Shown one piece after another: positions 1 to 9,751 of a stretch of 64,000 nt of DNA. A program made the position numbers and the translations under genes. Below the pieces are notes generated by a model. The model was not told where the DNA came from. It was given only the letters and a program-made list of their open reading frames with translations, and made no database searches. Numbering within the stretch: position 1 is the first letter of the stretch; every line of letters begins with the position of its first letter. The stretch is from Acaryochloris sp. CCMEE 5410 (GTDB taxonomy: Bacteria; Cyanobacteriota; Cyanobacteriia; Thermosynechococcales; Thermosynechococcaceae). The stretch spans positions 868,001 to 932,000 of the forward strand of contig NZ_AFEJ02000001.1 of assembly GCF_000238775.2 (NCBI RefSeq). Direction: 5' to 3'.

Positions 1-1530
1 CTTAAGGTTGGAGCAGAAGTTGATCAGCGACAGTTATTGCGAAGTCTGGCAGCCGTGCAATATACCCGCAATGATGTGGACTTAGGGCGAGGGCGATTTC
101 GTGTCAAAGGAGATGTTCTGGAAATTGGTCCAGCCTATGAAGACCGGATTATTCGGGTAGAGTTTTTTGGGGATGAGATCGATGCCATTCGCTATGTCGA
201 TCCCGTTACGGGGTCAACGTTACAGAGTTTGGAAGGACTAAATGTCTATCCTGCACGCCACTTTGTAACACCGACAGAGCGATTGGAGATGGCCGTTGAA
301 GCCATTGACGCGGAGAGAACAGCCCAAGTTGAGCACCTAGAAGAAACGGGGAAACTGTTGGAAGCTCAGCGATTGAATCAGCGCACTCGATACGATTTGG
401 AAATGTTACGAGAGGTGGGCTATTGCAACGGCGTAGAGAATTATTCCCGTCATCTGGCGGGTCGGCAGGCAGGAGAACCGCCAGAATGCCTGGTAGATTA
501 TTTCCCCAAGGACTGGTTATTAATTGTGGATGAGTCCCATGTGACTGTACCGCAAATTCGGGGTATGTATAACGGTGATCAAGCCCGTAAAAAGGTTTTG
601 ATTGATCACGGTTTTCGGCTCCCCAGTGCAGCAGATAATCGTCCCCTCAAGTCTGAGGAATTTTGGCAGAAAGTGGGGCAGTGTGTATTTGTATCGGCGA
701 CTCCCGGCCTTTGGGAAATCGAGTTATCAGAGAATCGCGTGGTTGAACAAGTGATTCGACCCACTGGCGTTGTCGATCCAGAAATTTTTGTGCGCCCAAC
801 AACAGGCCAAGTGGACGATTTATTGGCTGAAATTCAGGAGCGGGTGGGGCGACAAGAACGGACGTTAATTACGACTCTAACGAAACGGATGGCGGAGGAC
901 CTGACGGAGTACTTTGAAGAGCGGGGGGTACGCGTTCGCTATTTGCACTCAGAAATTAATGCCATTCAACGCATTGAAATTTTAAGGGATCTACGGGAGG
1001 GCGTGTTTGATGTCCTCATTGGGGTCAATTTATTGCGAGAGGGATTAGACCTACCTGAAGTTTCTCTAGTGGCGATCTTGGATGCAGACAAGGAAGGGTT
1101 TCTCAGAGCTGAACGCTCATTGATTCAAACCATTGGCCGGGCTGCACGACATGTCCGGGGCCAAGCTATTCTCTATGCCGATAATCTAACGGATAGTATG
1201 GAGAAGGCGATTTCCGAAACTGAACGGCGACGTAAGATTCAGCTCGCCTACAATAAAAAACATGGCATCACTCCTCAACCGGTCAAAAAAGGATCTGACA
1301 ATGCGATTTTGGCCTTTCTGGAAGTCTCCCGCCGTCTCAATACCCAGGAACTCGAAGATGCCTATGAACAAGTGGATGATTTACCCTTGGAAAGCGTGCC
1401 AGAGTTGATCACCCAGTTGGAAGCACAGATGAAAGAAGCTGCGAAAAATCTGGAGTTTGAGGAGGCCGCAAAATATCGCGATCGCATCAAGAATCTAAGA
1501 TCTAAACTCCTCGGTCAACAGTCCCCTTGA
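1..1530 (+). CDS. uvrB: UvrABC system protein B, 5' end cut by window
   Basis: UvrB is the damage-verifying helicase-like subunit of nucleotide excision repair; it is loaded by UvrA and then recruits UvrC. The frame is open from base 1, so the gene begins outside the window. About 509 codons are visible of a protein usually near 665 residues. Visible motifs are DESHVT (helicase motif II region), [33 protein letters not shown] and the motif VI segment [11 protein letters not shown]-terminal UVR domain (about nt 1410-1515, with [10 protein letters not shown]) is the region known to contact UvrC. The missing N-terminal part would hold the Walker A motif. Identification is secure. No terminator is evident in the 271 bp that follow. 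Confidence 0.97.
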   Translation, partial: LKVGAEVDQRQLLRSLAAVQYTRNDVDLGRGRFRVKGDVLEIGPAYEDRIIRVEFFGDEIDAIRYVDPVTGSTLQSLEGLNVYPARHFVTPTERLEMAVEAIDAERTAQVEHLEETGKLLEAQRLNQRTRYDLEMLREVGYCNGVENYSRHLAGRQAGEPPECLVDYFPKDWLLIVDESHVTVPQIRGMYNGDQARKKVLIDHGFRLPSAADNRPLKSEEFWQKVGQCVFVSATPGLWEIELSENRVVEQVIRPTGVVDPEIFVRPTTGQVDDLLAEIQERVGRQERTLITTLTKRMAEDLTEYFEERGVRVRYLHSEINAIQRIEILRDLREGVFDVLIGVNLLREGLDLPEVSLVAILDADKEGFLRAERSLIQTIGRAARHVRGQAILYADNLTDSMEKAISETERRRKIQLAYNKKHGITPQPVKKGSDNAILAFLEVSRRLNTQELEDAYEQVDDLPLESVPELITQLEAQMKEAAKNLEFEEAAKYRDRIKNLRSKLLGQQSP

Positions 1531-1801
1531 TCAGATTGCCACTTCTTTGGGAAAGATCGCCTTAGGTCTAAGTCCATCTTCTTTTATCCAGTTCCGATCT
1601 GCAAGGAACGCTGGCAATTCATGAAATAATACAAGCAGCCAGAGTAGGTCAAGATTCTTATTTAATTTCGCCATACCTCGTTTTTAGTATCCTTTTCTGC
1701 CCTAAAATCTGCGAATTTCAACCAAGTTCCTTCTTTATATCTCTTTATCAGTATCGATATTGGCCAAATTTCCAAGCCGATCATGAATTAAGACGATTAC
1801 T

Positions 1802-3946
1802 GTGTTATTCGAACAAACCACTGTTGGTGAGTTTTTGCAGCAGACCTTAGTATGTCAAGCGGAAACTCCTATTCAAGACATATTAGATAGACTTCAGCAC
1901 CAAGGTTCTGTATCTCCCAATGCTCTGTCTGAGGATGAGGCTAGTGATGGGGGCAATCTATCCCAATTAGTGGTGGTTAATGCACAGCAGCAACCTATTA
2001 GCCTTGTGCCTTTATCGCAATTTATCCATTTGTTTATTGCTGAACAACAGTCTGCCGAAGCGGTTTTGCCTCAGCAACCCATTGGAGAATGGGGCGATTT
2101 GCATAATCACCCCTTACAGCAGGTGGCAGCTACAAGCTCTCTCAAGCAATTTTGGCAGTATTTACAAACCTTTTCCCAAGATCTCAGCTTGTCTTGGGCA
2201 ATTGTTGAGGATGGAACCGGCAAATATTTGGGGTTATTGGATACCCCTAAGCTCGTGCAGTTCTTGGCCCATCATGCTCCCTTGAGCGTTGCAATTAAGT
2301 TTTCCTCGGATCTGAAAAGTTCAGTTTCGCCAGCTTTAGCGTTATCCGATACACCACCGGCATCACCAGAGTCATCAGCCTCTCAAGATCCAATATCCAC
2401 TGCTGCTCCCTTGAGTGCGGAACTATTGGCTGAAATTAGCCATGAACTTAAATCTCCTTTGACGGCAATTCTGAGTTTGTCTAATGTTCTCAGTCATCAG
2501 GGCATTCAAAATTTATCGGAGCGGCAATTGCAATATGTGCAGTTGATTCATCAGAAAAGTCAGCATCTGATGGGCATCCTCAATACGCTGTTGGACTTAA
2601 CTCAACTGCCAGGCCAAGTCCAACCTGAAGCCCAGACTGATGTTCGCCTTGATTTGCTCTGTGATGATGCGATCTCACAAGCGAAACGATACTATCAACT
2701 GGAAGAAGGCACAGCTAATCAGGCTTCTCTCATCATTCATCGGCATCCCCAGGGCGTCCTTGGCTCAATCACCAGTGATGAGCTGAAATTACGTCAAATC
2801 CTGATACATCTTTTGCACAATGCTTTAGGGGCAACTCAGGGGCAGTCCCCCATCGCTTTGAGAGTTGAGCAGTGGCAAGGGTGGACTATTTTTACCATTT
2901 CTGATCAGGGCGTTTCGATTCCCCACCGACAGCAACCCCTCATTTTTCAACTCCCCCAAACTTGGACGATTCCTGACCAGGATTTTCTGGGTAAAACAGG
3001 ACTAGGGTTGGTGCTGGCCCAACGTATAGCAGAAAAGATGTCAGGGGATATTTCCTTTATCTCTGGACCGACGCTGGGAAACGCTTTCTCACTGTATGTG
3101 TCTCCAGAACCCCTGCGAAGACGGCAAACTAAAATTACTCAAAGCTTAGTTCTTCTGGTTGCCACAAACCCTAGTTTGATTGAACAAGTCAATCAGTATT
3201 TATCGAAGCAATCTCTAAAGGTTGTCGTGGCCCGTTCAGAGTTAGAAGTCGCTCAGAAAATCATCCTATTCAAACCTCAAGCCGTTATTCTACAAACGCT
3301 GCTTACCACTGGCTCAGGATGGGATATCCTTTCAATTCTCCAACAGCGAGACAGAGATTGCCCCATCCTATTAATTGGAAGCACCGCAGACTGTCAACAA
3401 ATTACTGAATTTGGAGTAGATGGTTGCTTAACCTTACACGAGCTGCAACCCGGTCTAGCACAATGGTTAGAGAAGTGCTTAAAATCCAAGATTCCTACCC
3501 ATGGATCGGCCCCTAAGCCGAAAAACCTCAAACCATCCAACTCCCCAATAGCGCAAAAATTAACCGTTCTCCATTTAGACAGCAATCAAGATCAATCCGG
3601 CAACGCATTACCCATTAATATCAGCCAATCCCTATATAACCATCAGTGGCGAGTAATATCGACCACAACGTTGGATGAAGCTGAGTTATTAGTAGATATT
3701 TGGAAACCTGATGTTATTCTCTATACCGATGATGATTCTGCTCTGTTCTTGGATATGACAGCAGACTCTCCCTTAATCTCCTTCCCTTTTGTTATTCTTC
3801 ACCCTCAGGTCCAGGAGATCGCCCTTGAGCGGGGAGATCTAGAAGTCTTTTCCCACGCTAGCCAAACCAAACTGACTTCCAGTACTGAACTTTCAGAAGT
3901 CTCATCACTGTTACACATACTCAACAACTCCACTGCAGCAGAATAG
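1802..3946 (+). CDS. Hybrid histidine kinase with CBS-like N-terminus and degenerate receivers
   Basis: A 714-residue soluble sensor kinase that starts at a GTG. The first ~180 residues look like paired CBS-type modules (inference from pattern). The HisKA H-box ISHELKSPL carries the predicted phospho-acceptor His214. The HATPase domain follows, with an N-box-like HLLHNALGAT, a G1 motif DQGVSIP and a G2 motif GKTGLGLVLA. Two receiver-like segments occupy the C-terminal ~270 residues. In the first, the position expected to hold the phosphorylated Asp reads VILQTL, so the acceptor is missing. The second reads VILYTDDDS and is atypical. No transmembrane helix is seen, so it probably acts in the cytoplasm. 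It converges with the kinase-like gene downstream. Stimulus and target are unknown. Confidence 0.85.
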   Translation: MLFEQTTVGEFLQQTLVCQAETPIQDILDRLQHQGSVSPNALSEDEASDGGNLSQLVVVNAQQQPISLVPLSQFIHLFIAEQQSAEAVLPQQPIGEWGDLHNHPLQQVAATSSLKQFWQYLQTFSQDLSLSWAIVEDGTGKYLGLLDTPKLVQFLAHHAPLSVAIKFSSDLKSSVSPALALSDTPPASPESSASQDPISTAAPLSAELLAEISHELKSPLTAILSLSNVLSHQGIQNLSERQLQYVQLIHQKSQHLMGILNTLLDLTQLPGQVQPEAQTDVRLDLLCDDAISQAKRYYQLEEGTANQASLIIHRHPQGVLGSITSDELKLRQILIHLLHNALGATQGQSPIALRVEQWQGWTIFTISDQGVSIPHRQQPLIFQLPQTWTIPDQDFLGKTGLGLVLAQRIAEKMSGDISFISGPTLGNAFSLYVSPEPLRRRQTKITQSLVLLVATNPSLIEQVNQYLSKQSLKVVVARSELEVAQKIILFKPQAVILQTLLTTGSGWDILSILQQRDRDCPILLIGSTADCQQITEFGVDGCLTLHELQPGLAQWLEKCLKSKIPTHGSAPKPKNLKPSNSPIAQKLTVLHLDSNQDQSGNALPINISQSLYNHQWRVISTTTLDEAELLVDIWKPDVILYTDDDSALFLDMTADSPLISFPFVILHPQVQEIALERGDLEVFSHASQTKLTSSTELSEVSSLLHILNNSTAAE

Positions 3947-3980
3947 GGGACATACGATACTTTGAGGCCAGCCCCTGGGA

Positions 3981-5546
3981 TTACTGGAAGCTTTCTGGAG
4001 ATTCAGAGGGAGGCGGTGTGGAAAAATCAGGCTGAGCAAAGGGGTCGAAAGGGGATGGCTCTGGGCTGGGAGCCAGGCTATCAGGATAGGATTCTATTGG
4101 CGTTTGTAGGGCAGGATCCGGGTCTAAGGGATCGGCGGGGACAGGGCTAAGAGGGACAGGTTTCTGGAGGGTAGGATCTGGCCCAATATCACCCTGCTCA
4201 AACCGAGGATCAACCGTCGGTTCTTCTAGGGGCGAGGGGACGGGAGACTCAAGGGGTGTTTCCGTCGGAGTCGGCAGCGTTTCTAATTGCCTTCTGGTTG
4301 TTCCTGGCTTTGGTAAAAAATCTTCATTCTGGACTGGGGGGGCCTTTGCAGGCACTTGTGGGTTCGTAAACTGATTCTGGTAATGAAACCGGAGCAACAG
4401 ACCAAAGGCAATTCCTACAACCCCTGAAAGCACGGAACAAATGATTAGTACTCGGTAGGGAAATCTAGGAGGCACGGAATAGGGCTGAAGGCGAGTGGTT
4501 GACACAGTCTGACTGGGCTCCTGGCGAGGGACTGTTGATGCTGTAGGAAGATCCTCAGCCTCGGGAGCTAAAGATAATTCCTCTGAAGGGGAAGAAATTT
4601 CTGGGTCTGAAGGGTCTGAATCGGGGAGAGAAGAGATCTCTGGGGTAACGAATTTTGCTGAGGATTGAGGCTCTGCCTCATTCGAGGAAAGGGAAGCTGC
4701 GCCTATGTTACCCGATTTTATTGGGAATGATACAGGAGGAGAAGGGGCTTTGGGTAGGAGTTTCAACCACTCCGAGATAGATTGGGGACGGTGCTGAGGT
4801 TGCATGGCCATGCCCCGGAGTAGGGCAACAATCGTTGCCTGGCTTAAGTCTGGGTGACGGATCTCCAAGCGAATATGCTGCCGCTGGGAGGCTGCTATCG
4901 GAATTTTTCCCGTCACCAAGGTGTATAAAGTTGCCGCTAATCCGTAGATATCGGTTGTAACAGTTTGTTGACCTTGAGCGACTTCAGGGGCTGTATAGGC
5001 ATGAAGAAGGGAAGAAGAGCCCCCCGGAGGACTGGGTTGCCAAACCCAATTTCCTAGAACTGGATGATTCGTTTGAGGATGGATAACGATATTTTTGGGT
5101 TGAATATCCCTATGGAGAAGCTGCTGATGATGGGCCTGGTTCAAGCCATCGGCAATTTGGGTGATTTGAGCAATCGCCTCCGCCTCTGGTAGGGGTTGTG
5201 TTTTTGCTTTTGTGGCCCAAGTTTGTCCTGATAGCTTTTCCCTGACCAAAAAGGGGAGAACGGCATCTACAAAAATGTCTCGGATGGGTTCAAGGGAAGG
5301 GTGTTTTAAGTTCTGCCAGGCTTGGGCCTCTTGGATAAAAGCATCGCGATGTAGAACAATTTTTTTAGGGTTTTGACGAGATGGATTAAGGGTATTGATC
5401 AGAACAGTCTGCTGACTGGGTAAATGCGTACCCTCATAAGTTAACTGCAAGCCCTGATGCCGGACCAGCTGCTCTAAGCGATAGGTTCCTTTTTGTAAGA
5501 GTGTTCCAAGGGGCAGCAAAACCATTGTTGGCAGAGGGGGGCGCAT
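3981..5546 (-). CDS. Serine/threonine kinase-like protein, probable pseudokinase
   Basis: A 521-residue protein with a Pkn2-type kinase fold (about residues 15-265), one transmembrane helix near 360-385, and a Pro/Ser/Glu-rich extracytoplasmic tail of about 120 residues. The HRD motif is present (HRDIQPKN, His145-Asp147), but the usual Lys of HRDxKPxN is Gln. The beta-3 Lys position reads VLIN (Asn51 in place of Lys), and the DFG motif is replaced by GNW (165-167). The APE motif (TAPEVAQG) and an alpha-C Glu are retained. Loss of both the ATP-anchoring Lys and the metal-binding Asp suggests a pseudokinase with a scaffolding or regulatory role (inference). The ATG at 5546 is used; a second in-frame ATG at 5525 is also possible. 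It converges with the hybrid kinase, 34 bp apart. Confidence 0.85.
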   Translation of the reverse strand: MRPPLPTMVLLPLGTLLQKGTYRLEQLVRHQGLQLTYEGTHLPSQQTVLINTLNPSRQNPKKIVLHRDAFIQEAQAWQNLKHPSLEPIRDIFVDAVLPFLVREKLSGQTWATKAKTQPLPEAEAIAQITQIADGLNQAHHQQLLHRDIQPKNIVIHPQTNHPVLGNWVWQPSPPGGSSSLLHAYTAPEVAQGQQTVTTDIYGLAATLYTLVTGKIPIAASQRQHIRLEIRHPDLSQATIVALLRGMAMQPQHRPQSISEWLKLLPKAPSPPVSFPIKSGNIGAASLSSNEAEPQSSAKFVTPEISSLPDSDPSDPEISSPSEELSLAPEAEDLPTASTVPRQEPSQTVSTTRLQPYSVPPRFPYRVLIICSVLSGVVGIAFGLLLRFHYQNQFTNPQVPAKAPPVQNEDFLPKPGTTRRQLETLPTPTETPLESPVPSPLEEPTVDPRFEQGDIGPDPTLQKPVPLSPVPADPLDPDPALQTPIESYPDSLAPSPEPSPFDPFAQPDFSTPPPSESPESFQ

Positions 5547-5742
5547 GGGAGCTAACGACAGAGGGAAGGGTTAGATCATGAAGATGCTGGGAAAATTCCT
5601 TAGGTTCCTGGCTAATTCCCGTTTCCTTAAACCCTAAACCTAATCCTTCGGGTTTCTTCAGGCTGTAATGTGTCTCACTTTTGGGAACGGGAGCAAGTCA
5701 GAACAGAGGTTGAGACCTAACTGCAGACAGATTTTGAGCCTG

Positions 5743-6651
5743 TTAAGTTAGGCCTAATTTCTCCAGTATGGGTTTGGTAGAGACCACATGCTTTTCTAGC
5801 CCTAATTTCTGGGGCTCAATTCCTAAAGCTAACCCGACTAATTGAGGTAAATGCAAAACAGGCAACCCTAGCTTGGTATCAATGGACTTTTCAACTTCAG
5901 GTTGACGAGAATCCAAATTCAAATGGCAAAGGGGACAAGGGGTCACTAAGCAATCTGCTCCGGCTGCAATAGCATCCTGAAGTCTGCTACCAGCCATGGC
6001 AAAAGACTGAGGGGTAGCATAACTGGCTAAGGGCCAACCACAACATTGGGTGCGACCTGAGTAATAGATCGGGGTGGCATCGAGGGCTAAAAACACGTTT
6101 TCCATGGAAGAGGGATGAATGGGATCGTCGAAGGGGAGGCTCTGTTGGGCTCTAAGAAGATAGCAACCATAAAAGGCCGCACATTTTAATCCGCTGAGTT
6201 TACGCTTGACCTGAAGGGACAGAGCTTCCAAACCAAAGTCTCCAACCAAGACCCAGAGAAGATGCTTGACTTCAGTACTGCCTTGATAGGGAGAACAATG
6301 CTGCTCAGATAAGAGGTGATTGATCTGATCAAAATAGTCAGGGTCGTTATCCTTGGCGTCTTTGAGTCGCTCATCAACATGGCCGATCACTCCTTGGCAG
6401 GTACTGCAATGGGTGAGTAGAGGTAAATTGAGCTGTTCCGCTAGGGCAATATTGCGGGCATTAACGGTATCTTCTAGTAGCTGAGAATCTTCTTTGAATG
6501 TGCCGGACCCACAACAGGCCGCTTTCTTCAGTTCAATGAGTTTAATCCCTAAGGCCTGGGTTATTTCCTGGGTTGACATGTACAATTCTCGGCAAGCGCC
6601 TTGAGCGACACATCCTGGGAAGTAAGCATATTGAAGTGTTGGGACCGACAT
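5743..6651 (-). CDS. CoB-CoM heterodisulfide reductase subunit B-like / SdhC-like CCG-domain protein
   Basis: A 302-residue protein with two cysteine-rich CCG domains. Visible clusters are KAACCGSG, HCSTCQG, FYGCYLLR, TQCCGWPL and PCPLCHLN, which match the CX(n)CCGX(n)CXXC pattern that binds an unusual [4Fe-4S] cluster in HdrB. Cyanobacterial relatives are often annotated as a succinate dehydrogenase subunit C of the type lacking membrane helices, which suggests a role in electron transfer to quinone (family knowledge). No membrane segment is seen and no sdhA or sdhB lies beside it. It is divergent from the peptidase gene downstream. Domain family is confident; the precise partner and reaction are not. 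Confidence 0.88.
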   Translation of the reverse strand: MSVPTLQYAYFPGCVAQGACRELYMSTQEITQALGIKLIELKKAACCGSGTFKEDSQLLEDTVNARNIALAEQLNLPLLTHCSTCQGVIGHVDERLKDAKDNDPDYFDQINHLLSEQHCSPYQGSTEVKHLLWVLVGDFGLEALSLQVKRKLSGLKCAAFYGCYLLRAQQSLPFDDPIHPSSMENVFLALDATPIYYSGRTQCCGWPLASYATPQSFAMAGSRLQDAIAAGADCLVTPCPLCHLNLDSRQPEVEKSIDTKLGLPVLHLPQLVGLALGIEPQKLGLEKHVVSTKPILEKLGLT

Positions 6652-6814
6652 CTGAATTACTCGCTGTAACTGAGCCTTTGCTAGAGCAACGCTAGCATGT
6701 TGGCCTGAGAATTCGGGTTACCTGTGATTGAACATTACAAAACGGTGAAATCAGAGGTCTTGAGCGGTGAGACCATTTATCTTGAAGAGCAAGAGATAGC
6801 CGTTGAATTCCAAA

Positions 6815-7765
6815 ATGCGTGACCTTTACCCAGTTATCACTCCTTATACAACGGGAAAACTTCAGGTTTCTGAGCTGCATACCCTTTATTACGAAGAAGT
6901 GGGAAATCCCCAGGGGAAACCGGCTGTATTTCTACATGGCGGGCCAGGGGGCGGCATCGATCCGGTCTATCGGCAATATTTTGATCCGCAGCAATGGCGA
7001 TTGGTGCTGTTCGATCAGCGGGGTTGTGGGCAAAGTACCCCCCATGCAGAGTTAAGAGAAAACACCACCTGGGATTTAGTTAGGGATATTGAAGCCCTGC
7101 GTCAGCATTTAAGTATCGATCAATGGGTGGTCTTTGGTGGGAGTTGGGGTAGTACTTTGGCACTGGCCTATAGCCAGACCCATCCCGAAGCCTGCAAAGG
7201 ATTAATCTTGCGGGGCATATTTATGTTGCGTCGTCAGGAACTGCAGTGGTTTTACCAAGAAGGGACCAGCAATATTTTCCCAGATGCTTGGGAAGCTTAT
7301 CTCCAGCCCATTCCTCCAGAAGAGCGTCATGATTTAATCAACGCCTATTACCGTCGCCTCACCAGTGTTGATCCAAACATTCAACTTGAAGCCGCCAAAG
7401 CCTGGTCCGTTTGGGAAGCGACAACCAGCAAGCTAATCCCCGATCCTGAATTACAAGAAAAATGTGGTGAAGACTCCTTTGCCACGGCCTTTGCACGCAT
7501 TGAATGTCACTATTTTGTCAACAAGGGATTTTTAGACACTGAGGATCAGCTGTTACGGGGGTGCGATCGCATCCAGCATCTCCCCATTGTCATTGTCCAA
7601 GGTCGATACGATGTGGTGTGTCCCGTGATCTCCGCCTGGGAACTTCATCAACAACTACCCCAATCAGAATTAAAAATCATCCCTGATGCGGGCCACTCCA
7701 TTACAGAACCTGGCATTCGCAGTGCTTTGATTGAAGCAACCGACCGCTTTGCTCAAATTCCATAA
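6815..7765 (+). CDS. pip: Proline iminopeptidase
   Basis: An alpha/beta-hydrolase (peptidase family S33) that removes N-terminal proline from peptides in the cytoplasm. Motifs are HGGPGGG (oxyanion region), GGSWGS with the nucleophile Ser, the acid-bearing GRYDVVCP and the catalytic His in AGHSI. I prefer the ATG at 6815, giving MRDLYPVITPY, which matches the usual family N-terminus, over an upstream TTG at 6803. Length of 316 residues is normal. It stands alone between the HdrB-like gene and acpP. Confidence 0.95.
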   Translation: MRDLYPVITPYTTGKLQVSELHTLYYEEVGNPQGKPAVFLHGGPGGGIDPVYRQYFDPQQWRLVLFDQRGCGQSTPHAELRENTTWDLVRDIEALRQHLSIDQWVVFGGSWGSTLALAYSQTHPEACKGLILRGIFMLRRQELQWFYQEGTSNIFPDAWEAYLQPIPPEERHDLINAYYRRLTSVDPNIQLEAAKAWSVWEATTSKLIPDPELQEKCGEDSFATAFARIECHYFVNKGFLDTEDQLLRGCDRIQHLPIVIVQGRYDVVCPVISAWELHQQLPQSELKIIPDAGHSITEPGIRSALIEATDRFAQIP

Positions 7766-8013
7766 CATGTCTTGGCTAAGACTTAATTTATGCTCTAGCA
7801 AGAAAACAAGATCGATGCTTTCAGAGGGGCGGTTTCAGATTACTATGGAAGGAATGGCTGAAACCCTGAAAGACTGGATCAGACATTCCCTGGCCTTGAT
7901 CTTTGAGCAAGGACATTGAAATATGCTCAGGGAAGGAAGTAAAGCATTTGGCCTCATTTGAAGCCGCATTCAACCTTCTGCTAGAGTCCGTAGTTTTAGA
8001 GAAAAGAGAACCC

Positions 8014-8259
8014 ATGAGTGAGTCGGAAATTTTTGGCAAAGTAAAAGATATTGTTGCTGAACAATTGAGTGTCGACGCAGACAAAGTAACGCCAGAAGCG
8101 AGCTTCCAGAACGATCTAGATGCTGACTCCCTGGATGTTGTGGAAATGGTTATGGCTCTAGAAGAAGAGTTTGACATCGAAATTCCAGACGAAGCCGCCG
8201 AAGAAATCCTTACGGTTCAAGCCGCCGTTGACTTTATCGCTGGCAAAGTGAAGGCTTAG
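8014..8259 (+). CDS. acpP: Acyl carrier protein
   Basis: An 81-residue acidic protein that carries the growing acyl chain on a 4'-phosphopantetheine arm in fatty-acid synthesis. The modification site is the Ser in [10 protein letters not shown], and the order helix I - DSL - helix II - acidic helix III is canonical. The start is the ATG at 8014 ([12 protein letters not shown]), preceded by AGAGAA. The open frame continues further upstream but that part has no family similarity. The gene sits 92 bp before fabF on the same strand, the usual acpP-fabF pairing. Confidence 0.97.
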   Translation: MSESEIFGKVKDIVAEQLSVDADKVTPEASFQNDLDADSLDVVEMVMALEEEFDIEIPDEAAEEILTVQAAVDFIAGKVKA

Positions 8260-8351
8260 CAATCTGGATAGACCGTGTTGTGTGCTCTAGCATGCAGCAC
8301 GATTGCTAACCCCTCAATATTTTCATCCTATGCTGATCACATGTGACCACC

Positions 8352-9605
8352 ATGACTAACCTAGAGCCTAAGCGCGTTGTAATTACAGGGCTGGGGGCCA
8401 TCACTCCATTGGGGAATACCCTTTCTGAATATTGGGATGGGTTGCTTGCAGGTCGCAGTGGAATAGGCCCCGTCACCCGATTTGATGCAGCGAAGCATGC
8501 CTGCCGCATCGCTGGAGAAGTCAAAGGCTTCGATCCCCAAGACTATATGGATCGCAAAGATGCCAAGCGCATGGATCGCTTTGCCCAATTTGCCGTATCT
8601 GCCAGTAAACAAGCCCTAGCGGATGCCAACTTCACCATTGACGATAGCAATGCGAATGATATCGGCATTATCATCGGTACCGGCATTGGAGGCCTGAAAG
8701 TCTTAGAAGATCAGCAGGAAATCTACCTGACCAAAGGGCCAGATCGCTGTAGTCCCTTTATGATTCCGATGATGATTGCCAACATGGCAGCGGGATTAAC
8801 GGCCATTCATGTCGGTGCTAAAGGTCCCAACTCCTGTTCCGTGACGGCCTGTGCGGCTGGCTCTAATGCTATTGGTGATGCTTTTCGATTTGTCCAGCGT
8901 GGCTATACCAAAGCCATGATCTGTGGCGGTACGGAAGCTGCGGTCACTCCTTTGTCTATGGCTGGATTTGCGGCCTGTCGAGCCCTGTCCTCCCGCAATG
9001 ATGAGCCCACGAAAGCGAGCCGTCCCTTTGATAAAGATCGAGATGGTTTTGTCCTTGGTGAAGGCGTGGGAATTCTTGTGATCGAGGAACTAGAGCATGC
9101 CCTAGCCCGAGGTGCCAAAATTTATGCGGAACTGATTGGCTATGGGGTCACTTGCGATGCCCACCATATGACTTCGCCTTCCCCGGGTGGTGTAGGTGCA
9201 GCCCGAGCCATTGAGCTATGCCTTAAAGACGCGAACCTCACCCCGGATCAAATCAGCTATATCAACGCCCACGGTACCAGCACTAACGCCAACGATACAA
9301 CGGAAACCGCTGCAATCAAGCATGCAATAGGTGATAATGCTTATCGAGTAGCCATTAGTTCCACCAAATCGATGACGGGGCATCTACTCGGCGGATCTGG
9401 CGGAATTGAAGCGGTAGCGACTGCCATGGCCATTGCCAATGATCAAGTTCCACCGACCATTAACCTGGACAATCCTGACGAAGGATGCGATCTAGACTAT
9501 ATCCCCCATACCAGCCGCCAATTAACGGTGGATGTTGCCCTTTCCAATTCCTTTGGTTTTGGCGGTCACAATGTTACCCTCGCCTTCCGAAAGTATGTCG
9601 ATTAA
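8352..9605 (+). CDS. fabF: 3-oxoacyl-[acyl-carrier-protein] synthase II
   Basis: Elongating condensing enzyme (KAS II) of type II fatty-acid synthesis; it joins acyl groups with malonyl-ACP. The Cys-His-His triad is visible: TACAAGS, NAHGTST and TGHLLGG. The C-terminal SNSFGFGGHN motif is also intact. The ATG at 8352 (MTNLEPKRVVITGLG) gives the usual N-terminus; a GTG at 8343 would add three residues. It lies downstream of acpP and upstream of transketolase, and a clear terminator follows, so acpP-fabF is probably one transcription unit. Confidence 0.97.
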   Translation: MTNLEPKRVVITGLGAITPLGNTLSEYWDGLLAGRSGIGPVTRFDAAKHACRIAGEVKGFDPQDYMDRKDAKRMDRFAQFAVSASKQALADANFTIDDSNANDIGIIIGTGIGGLKVLEDQQEIYLTKGPDRCSPFMIPMMIANMAAGLTAIHVGAKGPNSCSVTACAAGSNAIGDAFRFVQRGYTKAMICGGTEAAVTPLSMAGFAACRALSSRNDEPTKASRPFDKDRDGFVLGEGVGILVIEELEHALARGAKIYAELIGYGVTCDAHHMTSPSPGGVGAARAIELCLKDANLTPDQISYINAHGTSTNANDTTETAAIKHAIGDNAYRVAISSTKSMTGHLLGGSGGIEAVATAMAIANDQVPPTINLDNPDEGCDLDYIPHTSRQLTVDVALSNSFGFGGHNVTLAFRKYVD

Positions 9606-9640
9606 TGTTGGACTCCCTTGCCGATATGGCATCTGTATTT

Positions 9641-9668
9641 GAGGCTTGTCTGTACCAAGCCTCTTTTT
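9641..9668 (+). terminator. Rho-independent terminator after fabF
   Basis: An 8-bp perfect stem GAGGCTTG/CAAGCCTC with a 7-nt loop, followed directly by five T residues. It lies 36 bp after the fabF stop and 84 bp before the transketolase start. Confidence 0.9.
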
Positions 9669-9751
9669 GACGCCCATAGAGAATAAAGACAACACCGTTC
9701 TCTTGCCGCTTATCCCTTCTTGCAGTTCAGTAAATACTTAAATTCAAGCTT

